Source of the DNA: Actinoplanes sp. N902-109
GTDB taxonomy: Bacteria > Actinomycetota > Actinomycetes > Mycobacteriales > Micromonosporaceae
NCBI RefSeq assembly: GCF_000389965.1
Contig: NC_021191.1
Span: forward strand, 2,233,501-2,297,500
Length of the DNA: 64,000 nt
Direction of reading: 5' to 3'
Every line of letters starts with the position of its first letter. Within the stretch, counting starts at the first letter, position 1. The notes beneath the pieces are model-generated. The model searched no databases and was not told where the DNA came from. It saw nothing but the letters and a program-made list of their open reading frames with translations. The translations under genes and the position numbers were made by a program. Shown here piece after piece: positions 53,433 through 62,582 of this stretch.

Positions 53433-53793
53433 GGTCGTCGTCCTCCGGCTCGGGGCTCGGATACCTGGTGCCGTACGAATGGATCACGGCCCGGCCGGTC
53501 TCGGAGTCGGCGCCCACCGTGCGCTCGACAGTGGCCGACACCGCCGCCGCCAGCTCCGCCTGCGCCCGCCGGACGGTCGTCATGATGCGCTCGCTGAGCT
53601 CCCGGTCGGGCAGCTCGAGCCGGACGAGGTTGCCCCCGGCGTCCACGGTCACCCGCACCGAGCCGTCGGCACTGCGCGCCGCACCGCTGAGCGCCGCCAC
53701 CTGACGGCTCAGCTCGGCGGCACCCGCGGCCCGTTCGTTGACCCCGGAAACCCATGTGTCCAGCCAGTCCTCGGCTGCTCCGACGTCGTACAC
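53422..53793 (-). CDS. YbaB/EbfC-like protein of the ESX cluster
   Basis: A 123-residue protein of the YbaB/EbfC family seen beside ESX genes: SVRVTVDAGGNLVRLELPDR, then ELSERIMTTVRRAQAELAAA and SATVERTVGADS. GTG 53793 has GAGGAA about nine bases upstream; the protein is the first gene of the four-gene cluster that ends with the candidate immunity gene at 51114. Confidence 0.83.
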   Translation of the reverse strand: MYDVGAAEDWLDTWVSGVNERAAGAAELSRQVAALSGAARSADGSVRVTVDAGGNLVRLELPDRELSERIMTTVRRAQAELAAAVSATVERTVGADSETGRAVIHSYGTRYPSPEPEDDDRAR

Positions 53794-53954
53794 CTGCGTT
53801 CCTCCCCGTGACCCGCCCGGTTGCTGCCGTGCCAAGGTCGGCGCCCGATAAGCTGAATCGCAATCGCGGTCGCCGACGCCCGCACGTCGTACCCGCACCA
53901 CCCCACCCCGACGGGGGTCGGCCGGCGGGCCGACTCGAAAGAGAGACTAGCCTG

Positions 53955-55391
53955 ATGGCTGTGACACGCCGCGCAAAGATCGTCTGCACCATGGGTCCCG
54001 CCACCGCCTCCCCCGAGCGCATGCTCGGCCTGGTCGAGGCCGGCATGGACGTTGCCCGCATGAACTTCAGCCACGGCAGCCACGAGGACCACCAGCAGGT
54101 GTACGACATGGTCCGCGCTGCCGCCAAGCAGACCGGCCGCGCCGTCGCCGTCCTCGCTGACCTGCAGGGCCCGAAGATCCGCCTCGGCAAGTTCGCCGCC
54201 GGTCCGCACGTCTGGAACACCGGCGACGTGGTGACCATCACCAGCGATGACATCCTCGGCACCCCCGACCGTGTCTCCTGCACCTACAAGAAGCTCCCGC
54301 AGGAGGTCAAGGTCGGCGACCGGCTGCTCATCGACGACGGCAAGGTCGCCGTCGAGGTCACCGCGGTCGAGGGCAACGACATCACCTGCCTGGTCACCGA
54401 GGGCGGCCCGGTCTCCAACAACAAGGGCGTGTCGCTGCCCAACGTCGCCGTGAGCGTGCCCGCGATGAGCGACAAGGACGAGCAGGACCTGCGTTTCGCG
54501 CTCGGCCTGGGCGTCGACCTGATCGCCCTGTCGTTCGTCCGGTCGCCGGACGACATGAAGCTCGTCCAGCAGATCATGGCCGAGGAGGGCCGCACGGTCC
54601 CGGTCATCGCCAAGGTCGAGAAGCCCGAGGCGGTCGACCACCTCGAAGCCATCGTCATGGCCTTCGACGGCGTCATGGTGGCCCGCGGTGACCTCGGTGT
54701 GGAGCTCCCGCTCGACCAGGTGCCGCTGGTGCAGAAGCGCGCCGTCCAGCTCTGCCGCGAGAACGCCAAGCCGGTCATCGTCGCCACCCAGATGCTCGAC
54801 TCGATGATCGAGAACAGCCGCCCCACCCGCGCCGAGGCCTCCGACGTCGCCAACGCCGTGCTCGACGGCGCCGACGCGGTGATGCTGTCCGGCGAGACCT
54901 CGGTCGGCAAGTACCCGGTGCTCACCGTCAGCACCATGGCCAAGATCGTGACCACCACCGAGGGCGGCGACTTCGGCGTCCCGGTCCTGCAGCACGACCC
55001 GCGTACGCACGGTGGCGCGCTCACCGTCGCCGCCTCGCGCATCGCCCGCAACATCGGCGCCAAGGCCCTGGTCGCCTTCTCCCAGACCGGTGACACGGTC
55101 CGCCGCCTCAGCCGGCTGCACTGCGAGCTCCCGCTGCTCGCTTTCACCCCGGTCCCCGAGGTCCGCGACCAGCTCGCCCTGTCCTGGGGCGTCGAGACCT
55201 TCCTGACCGACTTCGTCCAGCACACCGACGACATGTTCCGCCAGGTCGACCAGGCCATGCTGGGTCTCGGCCTGGCCAAGCCGGGCGACTACGTCGTCGT
55301 CGTGGCCGGCTCCCCGCCCAACGCCCCCGGCTCCACCAACACCCTGCGGGTCCACCAGCTCGGCTCGCTCGTCGACCCGAGCACTGTGTGA
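53955..55391 (+). CDS. pyk: Pyruvate kinase
   Basis: A 478-residue glycolytic enzyme making pyruvate and ATP from PEP and ADP. Motifs: KIVCTMGPATASPERM, VARMNFSHGSHEDH, LADLQGPKIRLGKF, the active-site loop VPVIAKVEKPEAVDHL (catalytic Lys), GVMVARGDLGVELPLDQVP, IVATQMLDSMIENSRPTRAE. The C-terminal domain is complete (from about 345). ATG 53955 is taken; a GTG 6 bases later is possible. The stop overlaps tesB (GTGA). Confidence 0.97.
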   Translation: MAVTRRAKIVCTMGPATASPERMLGLVEAGMDVARMNFSHGSHEDHQQVYDMVRAAAKQTGRAVAVLADLQGPKIRLGKFAAGPHVWNTGDVVTITSDDILGTPDRVSCTYKKLPQEVKVGDRLLIDDGKVAVEVTAVEGNDITCLVTEGGPVSNNKGVSLPNVAVSVPAMSDKDEQDLRFALGLGVDLIALSFVRSPDDMKLVQQIMAEEGRTVPVIAKVEKPEAVDHLEAIVMAFDGVMVARGDLGVELPLDQVPLVQKRAVQLCRENAKPVIVATQMLDSMIENSRPTRAEASDVANAVLDGADAVMLSGETSVGKYPVLTVSTMAKIVTTTEGGDFGVPVLQHDPRTHGGALTVAASRIARNIGAKALVAFSQTGDTVRRLSRLHCELPLLAFTPVPEVRDQLALSWGVETFLTDFVQHTDDMFRQVDQAMLGLGLAKPGDYVVVVAGSPPNAPGSTNTLRVHQLGSLVDPSTV

Positions 55392-56263
55392 TCCCCTTGC
55401 AGGGCCAGGCCGCCGTCGACCAGCTGCTTGAGGTCCTCGACCTCAAGCAGCTGGGCCACGACCGCTTCCAGGGCGAGAGCCCCCAGGTCGGCGCCCAGCG
55501 CGTGTTCGGCGGCCAGGTCGCCGGCCAGGCCCTGGTCGCCGCCGGCCGCACCGTCGACCCGGCCCGCGCCGTGCACAGCCTGCACGGCTATTTCGTCCGC
55601 CCCGGCGACCCCACGGTGCCCATCGACTTCACCGTCGAGACCATCCGCGACGGCCGCTCCTTCTCGGTGCGCCGCTCCACCGCCCAGCAGCACGGCAAGA
55701 CGATCTTCTTCATGTCGGCGTCCTTCCAGGTGCACGAGGAGGGCCTCGACCACCACCTCCCGGCCCCCGACAACATCCCCGGCCCCGACGAGACGCCTAC
55801 CATGCGCGACTGGCTGGCCCGCTACCCCGAGCGGGAGGCCGCCTTCAACGCCTCCCCCCAGGCCATCGACGTCCGGTACGTGGGCACCCCCGGCTGGGTC
55901 CCCCCGGGCGACCGGGCAGCAGCCGAGCAGCAACGGGTCTGGATGCGCATCAACGGCACCCTTCCCGACGACCCGCTGATCCACGCCTGCGCCCTCACCT
56001 ACGCCTCCGACCTGTCCCTGCTCGACTCGGTGCTCTCCATGCACGGCGAAGTCTGGGGTCCCGGCGGCGTCATCGGTGCCAGCCTCGACCACGCCCTCTG
56101 GCTCCACCGTCCCTTCCGAGCCGACGAATGGTTCCTCTACGACTGCACCAGCCCCTCCGCCTCCGGCAGCCGAGGCCTGGCCCGGGGAGCCATGTTCAAC
56201 CGCACCGGCACCCACATCGCCTCCGCGGTCCAGGAGGGCCTCCTCCGCAAGACCGGCGCCTGA
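55388..56263 (+). CDS. tesB: Acyl-CoA thioesterase II
   Basis: A 291-residue double-hotdog thioesterase hydrolysing medium/long acyl-CoA. Motifs: RVFGGQVAGQALVAAGRTVD, HSLHGYFVRPGDP, FSVRRSTAQQHGKTIFFM and the second domain IGASLDHALWLHRPFRADEW with the catalytic Asp, then SGSRGLARGAMFNRTGT. It is coupled to pyk by a GTGA overlap. Three sequence-poor kilobases follow. Confidence 0.95.
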   Translation: MIPLQGQAAVDQLLEVLDLKQLGHDRFQGESPQVGAQRVFGGQVAGQALVAAGRTVDPARAVHSLHGYFVRPGDPTVPIDFTVETIRDGRSFSVRRSTAQQHGKTIFFMSASFQVHEEGLDHHLPAPDNIPGPDETPTMRDWLARYPEREAAFNASPQAIDVRYVGTPGWVPPGDRAAAEQQRVWMRINGTLPDDPLIHACALTYASDLSLLDSVLSMHGEVWGPGGVIGASLDHALWLHRPFRADEWFLYDCTSPSASGSRGLARGAMFNRTGTHIASAVQEGLLRKTGA

Positions 56264-56525
56264 CCTCCGCGCCGGGCTGTTCCCCCGTGGCTGCCGGTTC
56301 GTGGCTTCCCTTGCCGTGGGCGGCCGGGTCCTCTGCTCATCGCCCGTCTTTTCTTTGCCGGTCGGGTTCGTGTTTCCCTGCGCCGGCGTCGCTCCGGTTC
56401 GCTGCCCGCACGCGCGTCCTTCCGCGTCGTCCCCGGCGCGCATCTCCTGCGTCTTCTTGCCTCGTCAGGAGCTCCCGGAGGCTGGTGCCCTGCATGCCGT
56501 GGGGCGGGCCGCGCCGAGGGGAGGA
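56264..56525. other. Non-coding stretch after tesB
   Basis: No gene recognised. Some T-rich runs (56340-56380) break the coding-like composition; nothing else is seen. Confidence 0.5.
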
Positions 56526-56716
56526 TCAGCGAGCGTCGTCGACGCTCAGGACGATCTTGCCGCGGCGGGATCCCTGCGTGGCCGTCTCGAGTGCGTCGGC
56601 CGCTTTCCGGACGGGGAAGACAGCTTCGACGGCACCGTGAACCGGCCTTGGCCGAACACCTCCGTGGCGGCGCGCAGACCGTACCGGCCGTCAGGCTCAC
56701 CGGCCGGTTGTCCCAT
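56526..56716 (-). pseudogene. C-terminal fragment of a zinc-type alcohol/quinone dehydrogenase
   Basis: In the minus strand the sequence reads AVEAVFPVRKAADALETATQ then GSRRGKIVLSVDDAR and a TGA at 56526-56528, the normal C-terminus of MDR dehydrogenases. A few bases upstream, in another frame, GRYGLRAATEVFGQGRFTVP continues it, showing one frameshift. The rest of the enzyme is missing. Confidence 0.75.
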
Positions 56717-56835
56717 GACAGGCGACGCGCGTGCTCGGGGCGGTGAGGTCGGCCAGGGACACCACCGCTGCCGGGTCACGGGTCACGGGTCAGTGCCGTC
56801 AGCGACCCCGCGCCGGGCACACGCCCATGCGTTGA

Positions 56836-57053
56836 ACGTGCTGGTGACCCAGGCGCGGGCCGCGGGCCTGCTCCGCGACGCTGCCGACGTCCACCCGCAC
56901 CGCGTTCGCCGACGCCGGGGTGGACGCCCCGCAACTGCTGGGTCTGCCGGCCTCATCGCCATCGCCTCGCTACGGCAGCTACCGCCGATGACAAGCGCTT
57001 TCGTGATCGCCAAGCTCGCCAGCCTCATCCTCGCCGGGCTGCGCGCCTCGTAG
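56836..57053 (+). pseudogene. Possible C-terminal remnant of a TetR regulator
   Basis: The plus strand reads VLVTQARAAGLLRDAADVHP, then after frame disturbances AFVIAKLASLILAGLRAS and a TAG stop at 57051, a typical TetR C-terminal helix. No HTH is present. It would have been divergent from the dehydrogenase remnant to its left, suggesting a deleted TetR-dehydrogenase pair. Confidence 0.45.
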
Positions 57054-57619
57054 CCACCTCAGGCGAGTCCTTCCCGGCGGAGCGATTCCACGGGCACCAC
57101 CGACCGTGCTACCTCACGGCCTCGTTGTCGGCGGCGCTTGATCCTTGCGGGCGGCGTCTCCGGCACCCCGTCCGTCGCCCGCGTCCACCGTCGGAGCGTC
57201 CCCGCCTTCGAGACACGCCTCTGTACGAACGCAGCCGCCCCCCATCACCATGCAAGCGAAGCGGTCACCGCCCGCACGTGGCGTCTGACGACAGGCAGTG
57301 CACGCTGCATCAACACCGCGCCGCCGGCCACCCGAGTTCACGCCGCGAGCCCGACCATGCGCCGCGCCTCACCTATACCTTGGCCGGGCCGAGCGAGTTT
57401 GTGTTGCTGGCTTCCGACTGGGCCGCGCTTCCCGACCTCGGACTCCGCTTCGTACGGACGCGCCGTGCCAGCACTGCTGTTTTTGCTTCGGGTCTCTTTG
57501 CCGTTCCGGTTGGCGGCGCGGGGCGGTTTGGCGTCGCAACTCCCGGCCCCACCGCGTACGAAAGGGCGAGCTGGTGGCCGCGCCCCCCGTACGTCAGCTC
57601 GGGCGGATGCCGGCGGAAC
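57054..57619. other. Non-coding region, no gene recognised
   Basis: About 565 bases with alternating GC-rich and T-rich patches. Open frames are short and lack ribosome-binding sites. Confidence 0.5.
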
Positions 57620-59683
57620 TCATTGGTCTCGGTGGCCGCGCATGATGATGGAGGTGTCGTCGAAGCCGGGGGAGACGGGTTCGGTGGCTCGGGCTGCGGC
57701 GTCGAGCAGGGGCAGCGCCGGGTCTTCGCCGCGGCGGCCGGTTGCGGAGGCGTGCATTCCGGCTGTGGTGGCTGCCTGGGCTCGGGCTGCTTCCGTTGCG
57801 GCTCGCTCCGGATGCGGCAGCTCGGCGAGGCGTTCGATGTCGGTGATGCTGACCGGACGGCCGGGGCCGGGCTGCTCGTTGCGTTCCGATGCAGCCTGAG
57901 TGGCGGGCTGATCGGGGGCAGTGGCGGCGCCGGCCGCGTGGTCGGTGGACGTCACGGCGGGTCCGGAGAACATGCCCGTGTTGCTCGTGTCCGTGTGCGG
58001 TCGCGGGCCGGTAGCTCCCCACTGGTCGGTGGGTCCGGCCGGACCGGGGAGTTCTGCGCCTTCGACGGTGTCCGGGATCTGCACCTGGCCGGCGGCTTCG
58101 GCAGCGGCCTGGGCGTGCAGCGACGAGCCTGGCACCGCGGCTCCGGTCACACCGGCCAGGGCCAGCATCGTGTCGAGGTCCGCGGTCGTCCGCAGCACCT
58201 CCTCGTGGAAGCTGCCACCGCCGGAAGCCGCCGGGCCGCCAGCCCCACGAACCGGACCGTAACCCGCCTGCCCGTGCCCCGTACCGCCACCGCCGGCCTG
58301 CCCGGCACGCCCGATCCCGCCATACCCGGCACCGGCGACCCCGCTGTGTCCCGAGCCGTCCCCGGCGCCGCCGTGTCCTGAGCTGCCGCCAGCGCCGCTG
58401 TGTCCCGTGCTGGTGCCGGCCCCGCCGGTTCCGGAGCCGCTCCCGATCGCGCCGAAGGACGCATCGCCGAGGCCACCGAGCGCCATGCCCCCGCTCCCCG
58501 TGCCGCCGTGCCCCGTGCTGCCGTGCCCCGTGCCGCCGTGCCCCGTGCCGCCGTGCCCCGTGCCGCCGTGCTCCATGGCCCCGGCCCAGCCGGCGCCGCC
58601 GAAACCGTTGCCGCTACTTTCGCCGGCGCTGTTCATGCCCGTTTCTGTCGCGCGCCCGAGGGAACCGGTCATGCCCGCACCCGTCCCGCCGCCGGCGGCC
58701 CCGCCGCCGATCGCCGCCGCCCCGCCGAGCGAACCCATCGCCCCCGGCGTTCCGCCGAGCGAACCCATCGCCCCCGGCGTTCCGCCGAGCGAACCCATTG
58801 CCCCCGGAACCCCGCCGAGCGCCCCGGCCGCCCCCGGTGCCCCGAACGACCCCGGTGCCCCGAACGACCCCGTCGAACCGATCGCGCCCGCGGCCGGCCC
58901 CAAACCCGTACCCGCCAAGCCCTCCGCACCCGCAAGCGCCCCGGAAGGCGTACCGGGAAGGGCAGTAGGCCGGGACAGCTCCGCCAGCCCCGCGGCAGAC
59001 GAGCGCAACGGCGTCGCCGCGGCGTGCCGGGGGCCGGAAGCACGCGCCGGCGCCTCCTCGAAGTCGGAGAGCCCGGCCGCGTAGCCCGCCACCCCGACTG
59101 CGCGTTCCGGCGGCAGGTCGAGCAGGCGCCGGGCCCGGGTGAGCGCCGTCGCCTCGCGCATCCGCAACGCGGCCACCAGGTCCGCCACCCCGCGCACCAG
59201 CGCCGCGCCCGCCAGGATCATCACGACCGATTCCGCCGTACGGACGAAGGAGCCGGCCGCGAAGAACCCGAGCGCGACCTCCGCCACCCCCACCACGGTG
59301 AGCAGCCCCCACACCCGGTCCACCTCGCGGGTCAGCATGGCGATCGCCACGTCGGCCGCCCCGCGCACCAGCAGGTACCACCCGATCAGCGCGGCCGGCG
59401 TCGTCCACGTGCTCGTGCTGTCGGTCATCAGCAGCGCCCCGGTCGCCGCGAACAGCACGGCCATCCCGGCGTTGAGCCCCCACGTGCGCGTACCCGCCAG
59501 CGCCCGCACCGCCTCGGTCACCGCGGCGAACAGGATCACCGGCCCGGCCACCCGCGCGACGTCGGCGGGTTCCAGCCGCAGCACACTCCACGCGACCGCC
59601 AGCCATGCCACACCCGTGATCAGCAGGAAACCCCACATCCCCTCGCGCGCGACGGTCAAGGGCGACGAGCCGGACCACAACAT
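57620..59683 (-). CDS. DUF308-like membrane protein with a long glycine-rich tail
   Basis: A 687-residue protein. The first about 195 residues contain six hydrophobic segments of HdeD/DUF308 type (MWGFLLITGVAWLAVAWSVL, ALIGWYLLVRGAADVAIAM, VWGLLTVVGVAEVALGFFAA, VVMILAGAALVRGVADLVA). The middle (about 260-480) is extremely Gly/Ser/Ala-rich with repeated GTPGAMGSLGG and HGGTG units; the C-terminus (about 490-687) is Ala/Glu/Pro-rich, ending with SPGFDDTSIIMRGHRDQ. ATG 59683 has AGGAGG eight bases upstream; an opening to 59845 is not supported. The tail may be cytoplasmic and disordered. Confidence 0.85.
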   Translation of the reverse strand: MLWSGSSPLTVAREGMWGFLLITGVAWLAVAWSVLRLEPADVARVAGPVILFAAVTEAVRALAGTRTWGLNAGMAVLFAATGALLMTDSTSTWTTPAALIGWYLLVRGAADVAIAMLTREVDRVWGLLTVVGVAEVALGFFAAGSFVRTAESVVMILAGAALVRGVADLVAALRMREATALTRARRLLDLPPERAVGVAGYAAGLSDFEEAPARASGPRHAAATPLRSSAAGLAELSRPTALPGTPSGALAGAEGLAGTGLGPAAGAIGSTGSFGAPGSFGAPGAAGALGGVPGAMGSLGGTPGAMGSLGGTPGAMGSLGGAAAIGGGAAGGGTGAGMTGSLGRATETGMNSAGESSGNGFGGAGWAGAMEHGGTGHGGTGHGGTGHGSTGHGGTGSGGMALGGLGDASFGAIGSGSGTGGAGTSTGHSGAGGSSGHGGAGDGSGHSGVAGAGYGGIGRAGQAGGGGTGHGQAGYGPVRGAGGPAASGGGSFHEEVLRTTADLDTMLALAGVTGAAVPGSSLHAQAAAEAAGQVQIPDTVEGAELPGPAGPTDQWGATGPRPHTDTSNTGMFSGPAVTSTDHAAGAATAPDQPATQAASERNEQPGPGRPVSITDIERLAELPHPERAATEAARAQAATTAGMHASATGRRGEDPALPLLDAAARATEPVSPGFDDTSIIMRGHRDQ
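58500..58575 (-). repeat. 15-bp repeat encoding HGGTG in the DUF308-like protein
   Basis: GCCGTGCCCCGTGCC-type units (plus strand) repeat about five times, encoding HGGTG/HGSTG. A second, 33-bp repeat (GTPGAMGSLGG) lies at about 58720-58820. Confidence 0.75.
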
Positions 59684-59796
59684 GGAGCCTCCTGACAGTG
59701 CGGGTACTGCCATGACAACACCAGCCAGCACCGGCAAACCGGCCTTTGCCGGAAAAACCCGAGCCTTCCTCGGAAGCCCGCCGGCCCGCTCACCCC

Positions 59797-60327
59797 TTCG
59801 GTCCCACATGCTGATCAAGCACGGCGACGCCCTGCCGGCGTGCAACTGACAACTTGTCGGGCCGGCACATCTTCCAGTCCGCGCCGATCAAACCCAGTGC
59901 GTACTGGCGCATGCACCTGATGTGACGTGATTCGTCGACGAACTCATAGTGCGGATACAGATAGCTCTTGTGTTTCCGGTCGTCCGGCTTGTCGTGCGGC
60001 ACCCGTCCGAGTGGAAAACGCCACGCAAAAATGCGCCGGGTGTCGTCCAGCGGATTTCCCTGTTGCTCCTCGGGGGCAATGGGACGCAGGCGAGCCGAAG
60101 CCACGTGTTGGTGCAGGCGATGCGGGAGACGGGCGCACCCGCGCAGGTAACAAGGTGGCGCGTTCCGCATACCGCCGGGCGCGCTCGCCATGGAGCTAAT
60201 TGCCGACGGTCTGCCGCGGAATGTCGAGCTCACGACAGATCTCACGAAACGGTGTGCCCGAGGCGTGAAGATCAATTGCTCGGTTGCGGAGGTGGGGTGG
60301 ATGCACCCGGCCATCGTCGAACAGGGG
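59797..60327 (-). pseudogene. Decayed LAGLIDADG-type/HTH gene beside tRNA-Leu
   Basis: Three minus-strand frames join to a gene often seen beside actinobacterial tRNAs: an N-terminal HTH (LRNRAIDLHASGTPFREICR, ELDIPRQTVGN then stop at 60196), then after a gap FLRGVFHSDGCRTTSRTTGN, and finally in another frame YPHYEFVDESRHIRCM and SVARRQGVAVLDQHVGPKG. The LRGxxHSDGCR segment is the LAGLIDADG-like motif. Several frameshifts and an internal deletion show it is inactive. Confidence 0.65.
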
Positions 60328-60345
60328 TACGACAATTTCTTGCGG

Positions 60346-60428
60346 TGCCGGGAGCGGGACTCGAACCCGCACGCCCTTTCGAGCAGAGCATTTTGAGTGC
60401 CCCGAGTCTGCCATTCCTCCACCCCGGC
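60346..60428 (-). tRNA. tRNA-Leu (anticodon CAA)
   Basis: An 83-nt class II tRNA. The acceptor stem GCCGGGG pairs with TCCCGGC (one G-U), the anticodon loop is CTCAAAA (anticodon CAA, decoding UUG), the variable arm is long, and the T-arm is GCGGG-TTCGAGT-CCCGC. CCA is not encoded. Just downstream is a broken LAGLIDADG-type gene. Confidence 0.93.
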
Positions 60429-60556
60429 ATGCCGCGAGTCGACCCGACCAAGGTCACGTCGACACGAGCAGGACACAGAGTACCCACTACGCTGTCAGGG
60501 GTGGTACTCGGATACCCGGGTGTCGCGACTTCGGGAGTGTTGGGGGTAGGGGTTTC

Positions 60557-61171
60557 GTGGCCGACACGCAGGCGAGTGCCGAGCGCAGGCGGGTTCTGAT
60601 CGCCGAGGACGAGGCTCTGATCCGGCTCGATCTGGCCGAGATGCTGGTCGAGGAGGGTTACGACGTGGTCGGCGAGGCCGGGGACGGCGAGACCGCCGTG
60701 CGGCTGGCCGAGGACCTCTCGCCGGACCTGGTCATCCTCGACATCAAGATGCCGATCATGGACGGGCTGGCGGCGGCCGAGCGGATCGCCGGTGGGCGGA
60801 TCGCCCCGGTGGTCATCCTGACCGCGTTCAGCCAGCGGGATCTGGTCGAGCGGGCGCGGGCGGCCGGGGCGATGGCGTACCTGGTGAAGCCGTTCCAGAA
60901 GTCGGATCTGGTGCCGGCGATTGAGATCGCGCTCTCCCGGTATTCCGAGATCTCCGCGCTGGAGTCCGAGGTGGCCGGGCTCACCGACCGGCTGGAGACG
61001 CGCAAGAGCGTCGAGCGGGCCAAGGGTGAGCTCATGACGAAGTACTCGATGACCGAGCCGCAGGCGTTCAAGTGGATCCAGCGTACGGCGATGGACCACC
61101 GGATGACGATGCGTGAGGTCGCCGATCGCATCCTGGCGGAGGGTGAGGAATCTCCCGCACCCAGCGAGTGA
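60557..61171 (+). CDS. pdtaR: PdtaR-like response regulator with ANTAR RNA-binding domain
   Basis: A 204-residue protein. The receiver domain (about 10-125) has Asp18/Glu17 in VLIAEDEALIRLDLA, the phospho-acceptor Asp62 in LVILDIKMPIMDG, Thr in VILTAFSQ and Lys in AYLVKPFQKSD. The C-terminal ANTAR domain (about 140-195) reads RKSVERAKGELMTKYSMTEP then RTAMDHRMTMREVADRIL. PdtaR proteins bind RNA hairpins to prevent termination and are activated by a cognate PdtaS kinase (not here). GTG 60557 is preferred over a long upstream opening that overlaps the tRNA. Confidence 0.95.
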   Translation: MADTQASAERRRVLIAEDEALIRLDLAEMLVEEGYDVVGEAGDGETAVRLAEDLSPDLVILDIKMPIMDGLAAAERIAGGRIAPVVILTAFSQRDLVERARAAGAMAYLVKPFQKSDLVPAIEIALSRYSEISALESEVAGLTDRLETRKSVERAKGELMTKYSMTEPQAFKWIQRTAMDHRMTMREVADRILAEGEESPAPSE

Positions 61172-61378
61172 CCTGCGAATCTTTCCTGGTTGTTACACCA
61201 ACTCCGGAATGGCATCACCGCACGTAACGGTTCGGTGAATGCCCGAGTTGCCCCTTACCCCTGACACAGCGGGTGGGATAGCGTCCCGGCCCATGACGGG
61301 CGCAAAGCAACCGTGCGGCACGCAAGGGCCAATCGGGGTGCGGTGGCTCGGTGGGTTCGGTATGGAGGAGGGCAAACC

Positions 61379-62554
61379 TTGAGGCAGGTTCTCGCGCGAG
61401 CCATCGGTGGGGTGGCCGTGGTCGGCCTGATCGCCGGTGCCGCTGCTTGTAACAGCAGTTCCAGCAGCGACGACAGTGCGAGCGGCGGCGGCAACGGGAA
61501 GTGTGGCTACTCGCTCGCTTACTTCGGCGCGCTGACCGGCTCGGCTGCCAACCTCGGCGTCAACATCGAGCAGGGCTTCGAGCTGGCGATCGACCAGTAC
61601 AACCAGAAGAACGGTGCCAACTGCATCAAGGCTGAGAAGTTCGACTCTCAGGGCAGTGAGCAGGTCGCTCCCGGTGTGGCTCGTAACCTGGTGACCAATA
61701 AGAAGATCATCGGCATCGTCGGCCCGCCGTTCTCCGGCGAGTCGCAGGCCGCTGACCCGATCTTCGACGCGGCGGGCATCCCGTCCATCACGCCGTCGGC
61801 GACGAACGTGACGCTGTCGGAGAAGGGCTGGAAGACGTTCCACCGCGCGGTCGGCAACGACAACTCGCAGGGTCCGGCGGCCGGTTCGTACATCAAGGAC
61901 GTGCTGAAGGCCAAGAAGGTCTTCATCGCTGACGACCAGTCCTCGTACGGTCAGGGCCTGGCCGCGGGTGTGAAGAGCACGCTCGGCCCGCTGGTGGTCT
62001 CGGAGGACAAGACCGAGGGCGACGGCAAGCAGACGGACTTCTCGACCCTGGTGCAGAAGGTCGTGGGCTCGAATGCGGACGTGCTGTTCTACGGCGGTTA
62101 CTACACCAACGCCGGCATCATCCGGAAGCAGCTGACCGCGGCGGGCTGGAAGGGCACGCTGGTCGGTGGCGACGGCATGAAGGACCCGGGCCTGGCCAAG
62201 GCGGCCGGCAACGCGGCTGCGGTCGGCACCGTGGTGACCTGCCCGTGCTCGCCGCCGGAGGAGTCGGGTGGCACCTTCGTCGCCGACTACAAGGCGAAGT
62301 GGAACGTCGCTGCCGGTACCTACAGCGATGTGGCCTTCGACGCGGCGAACATCTACCTGCAGGGCATCGACGCCGGCAACACCACCGCGGAGAAGATGAA
62401 CACCTACCTCTCCACGGTCAACTACAAGGGCATCTCGAACACGTTCAAGTGGACCGACAAGGGCGAGCTCGACCCCAGCCTGCTGAAGGTGTGGGCGTTC
62501 AAGTTCGACGCGAGCGGCGACACGAAGGCGGACCAGGAGATCAAGACTTCCTGA
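61379..62554 (+). CDS. livK: Branched-chain amino-acid ABC transporter substrate-binding lipoprotein
   Basis: A 391-residue lipoprotein starting at TTG, with GGAGGAGG eight bases before. Lipobox GLIAGAAAC near residue 22 is followed by a Ser/Gly linker (SSSSSDDSASGGG). The mature part is a periplasmic-binding fold of LivJ/K type: YFGALTGSAANLGVNIEQGF, GIVGPPFSGESQAADPIF, NDNSQGPAAGSYIKDVLKA, YYTNAGIIRKQLTAAGW. It delivers amino acids to the permeases encoded next. A hairpin after its stop may limit downstream expression. Confidence 0.95.
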   Translation: MRQVLARAIGGVAVVGLIAGAAACNSSSSSDDSASGGGNGKCGYSLAYFGALTGSAANLGVNIEQGFELAIDQYNQKNGANCIKAEKFDSQGSEQVAPGVARNLVTNKKIIGIVGPPFSGESQAADPIFDAAGIPSITPSATNVTLSEKGWKTFHRAVGNDNSQGPAAGSYIKDVLKAKKVFIADDQSSYGQGLAAGVKSTLGPLVVSEDKTEGDGKQTDFSTLVQKVVGSNADVLFYGGYYTNAGIIRKQLTAAGWKGTLVGGDGMKDPGLAKAAGNAAAVGTVVTCPCSPPEESGGTFVADYKAKWNVAAGTYSDVAFDAANIYLQGIDAGNTTAEKMNTYLSTVNYKGISNTFKWTDKGELDPSLLKVWAFKFDASGDTKADQEIKTS

Positions 62555-62582
62555 CCCCATAGCGGTATCCCTTTGTGCAGGC

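Noticed and set aside
60284..60556. N-terminal extension of the PdtaR-like protein
   Set aside because: The frame passes through tRNA-Leu; the GTG at 60557 gives the normal length.
61172..61378. GlnR-like box (GTAAC-n6-GTGAA) upstream of livK
   Set aside because: Only one half matches the GTnAC-n6-GnAAC consensus, so nitrogen control is not supported from sequence.
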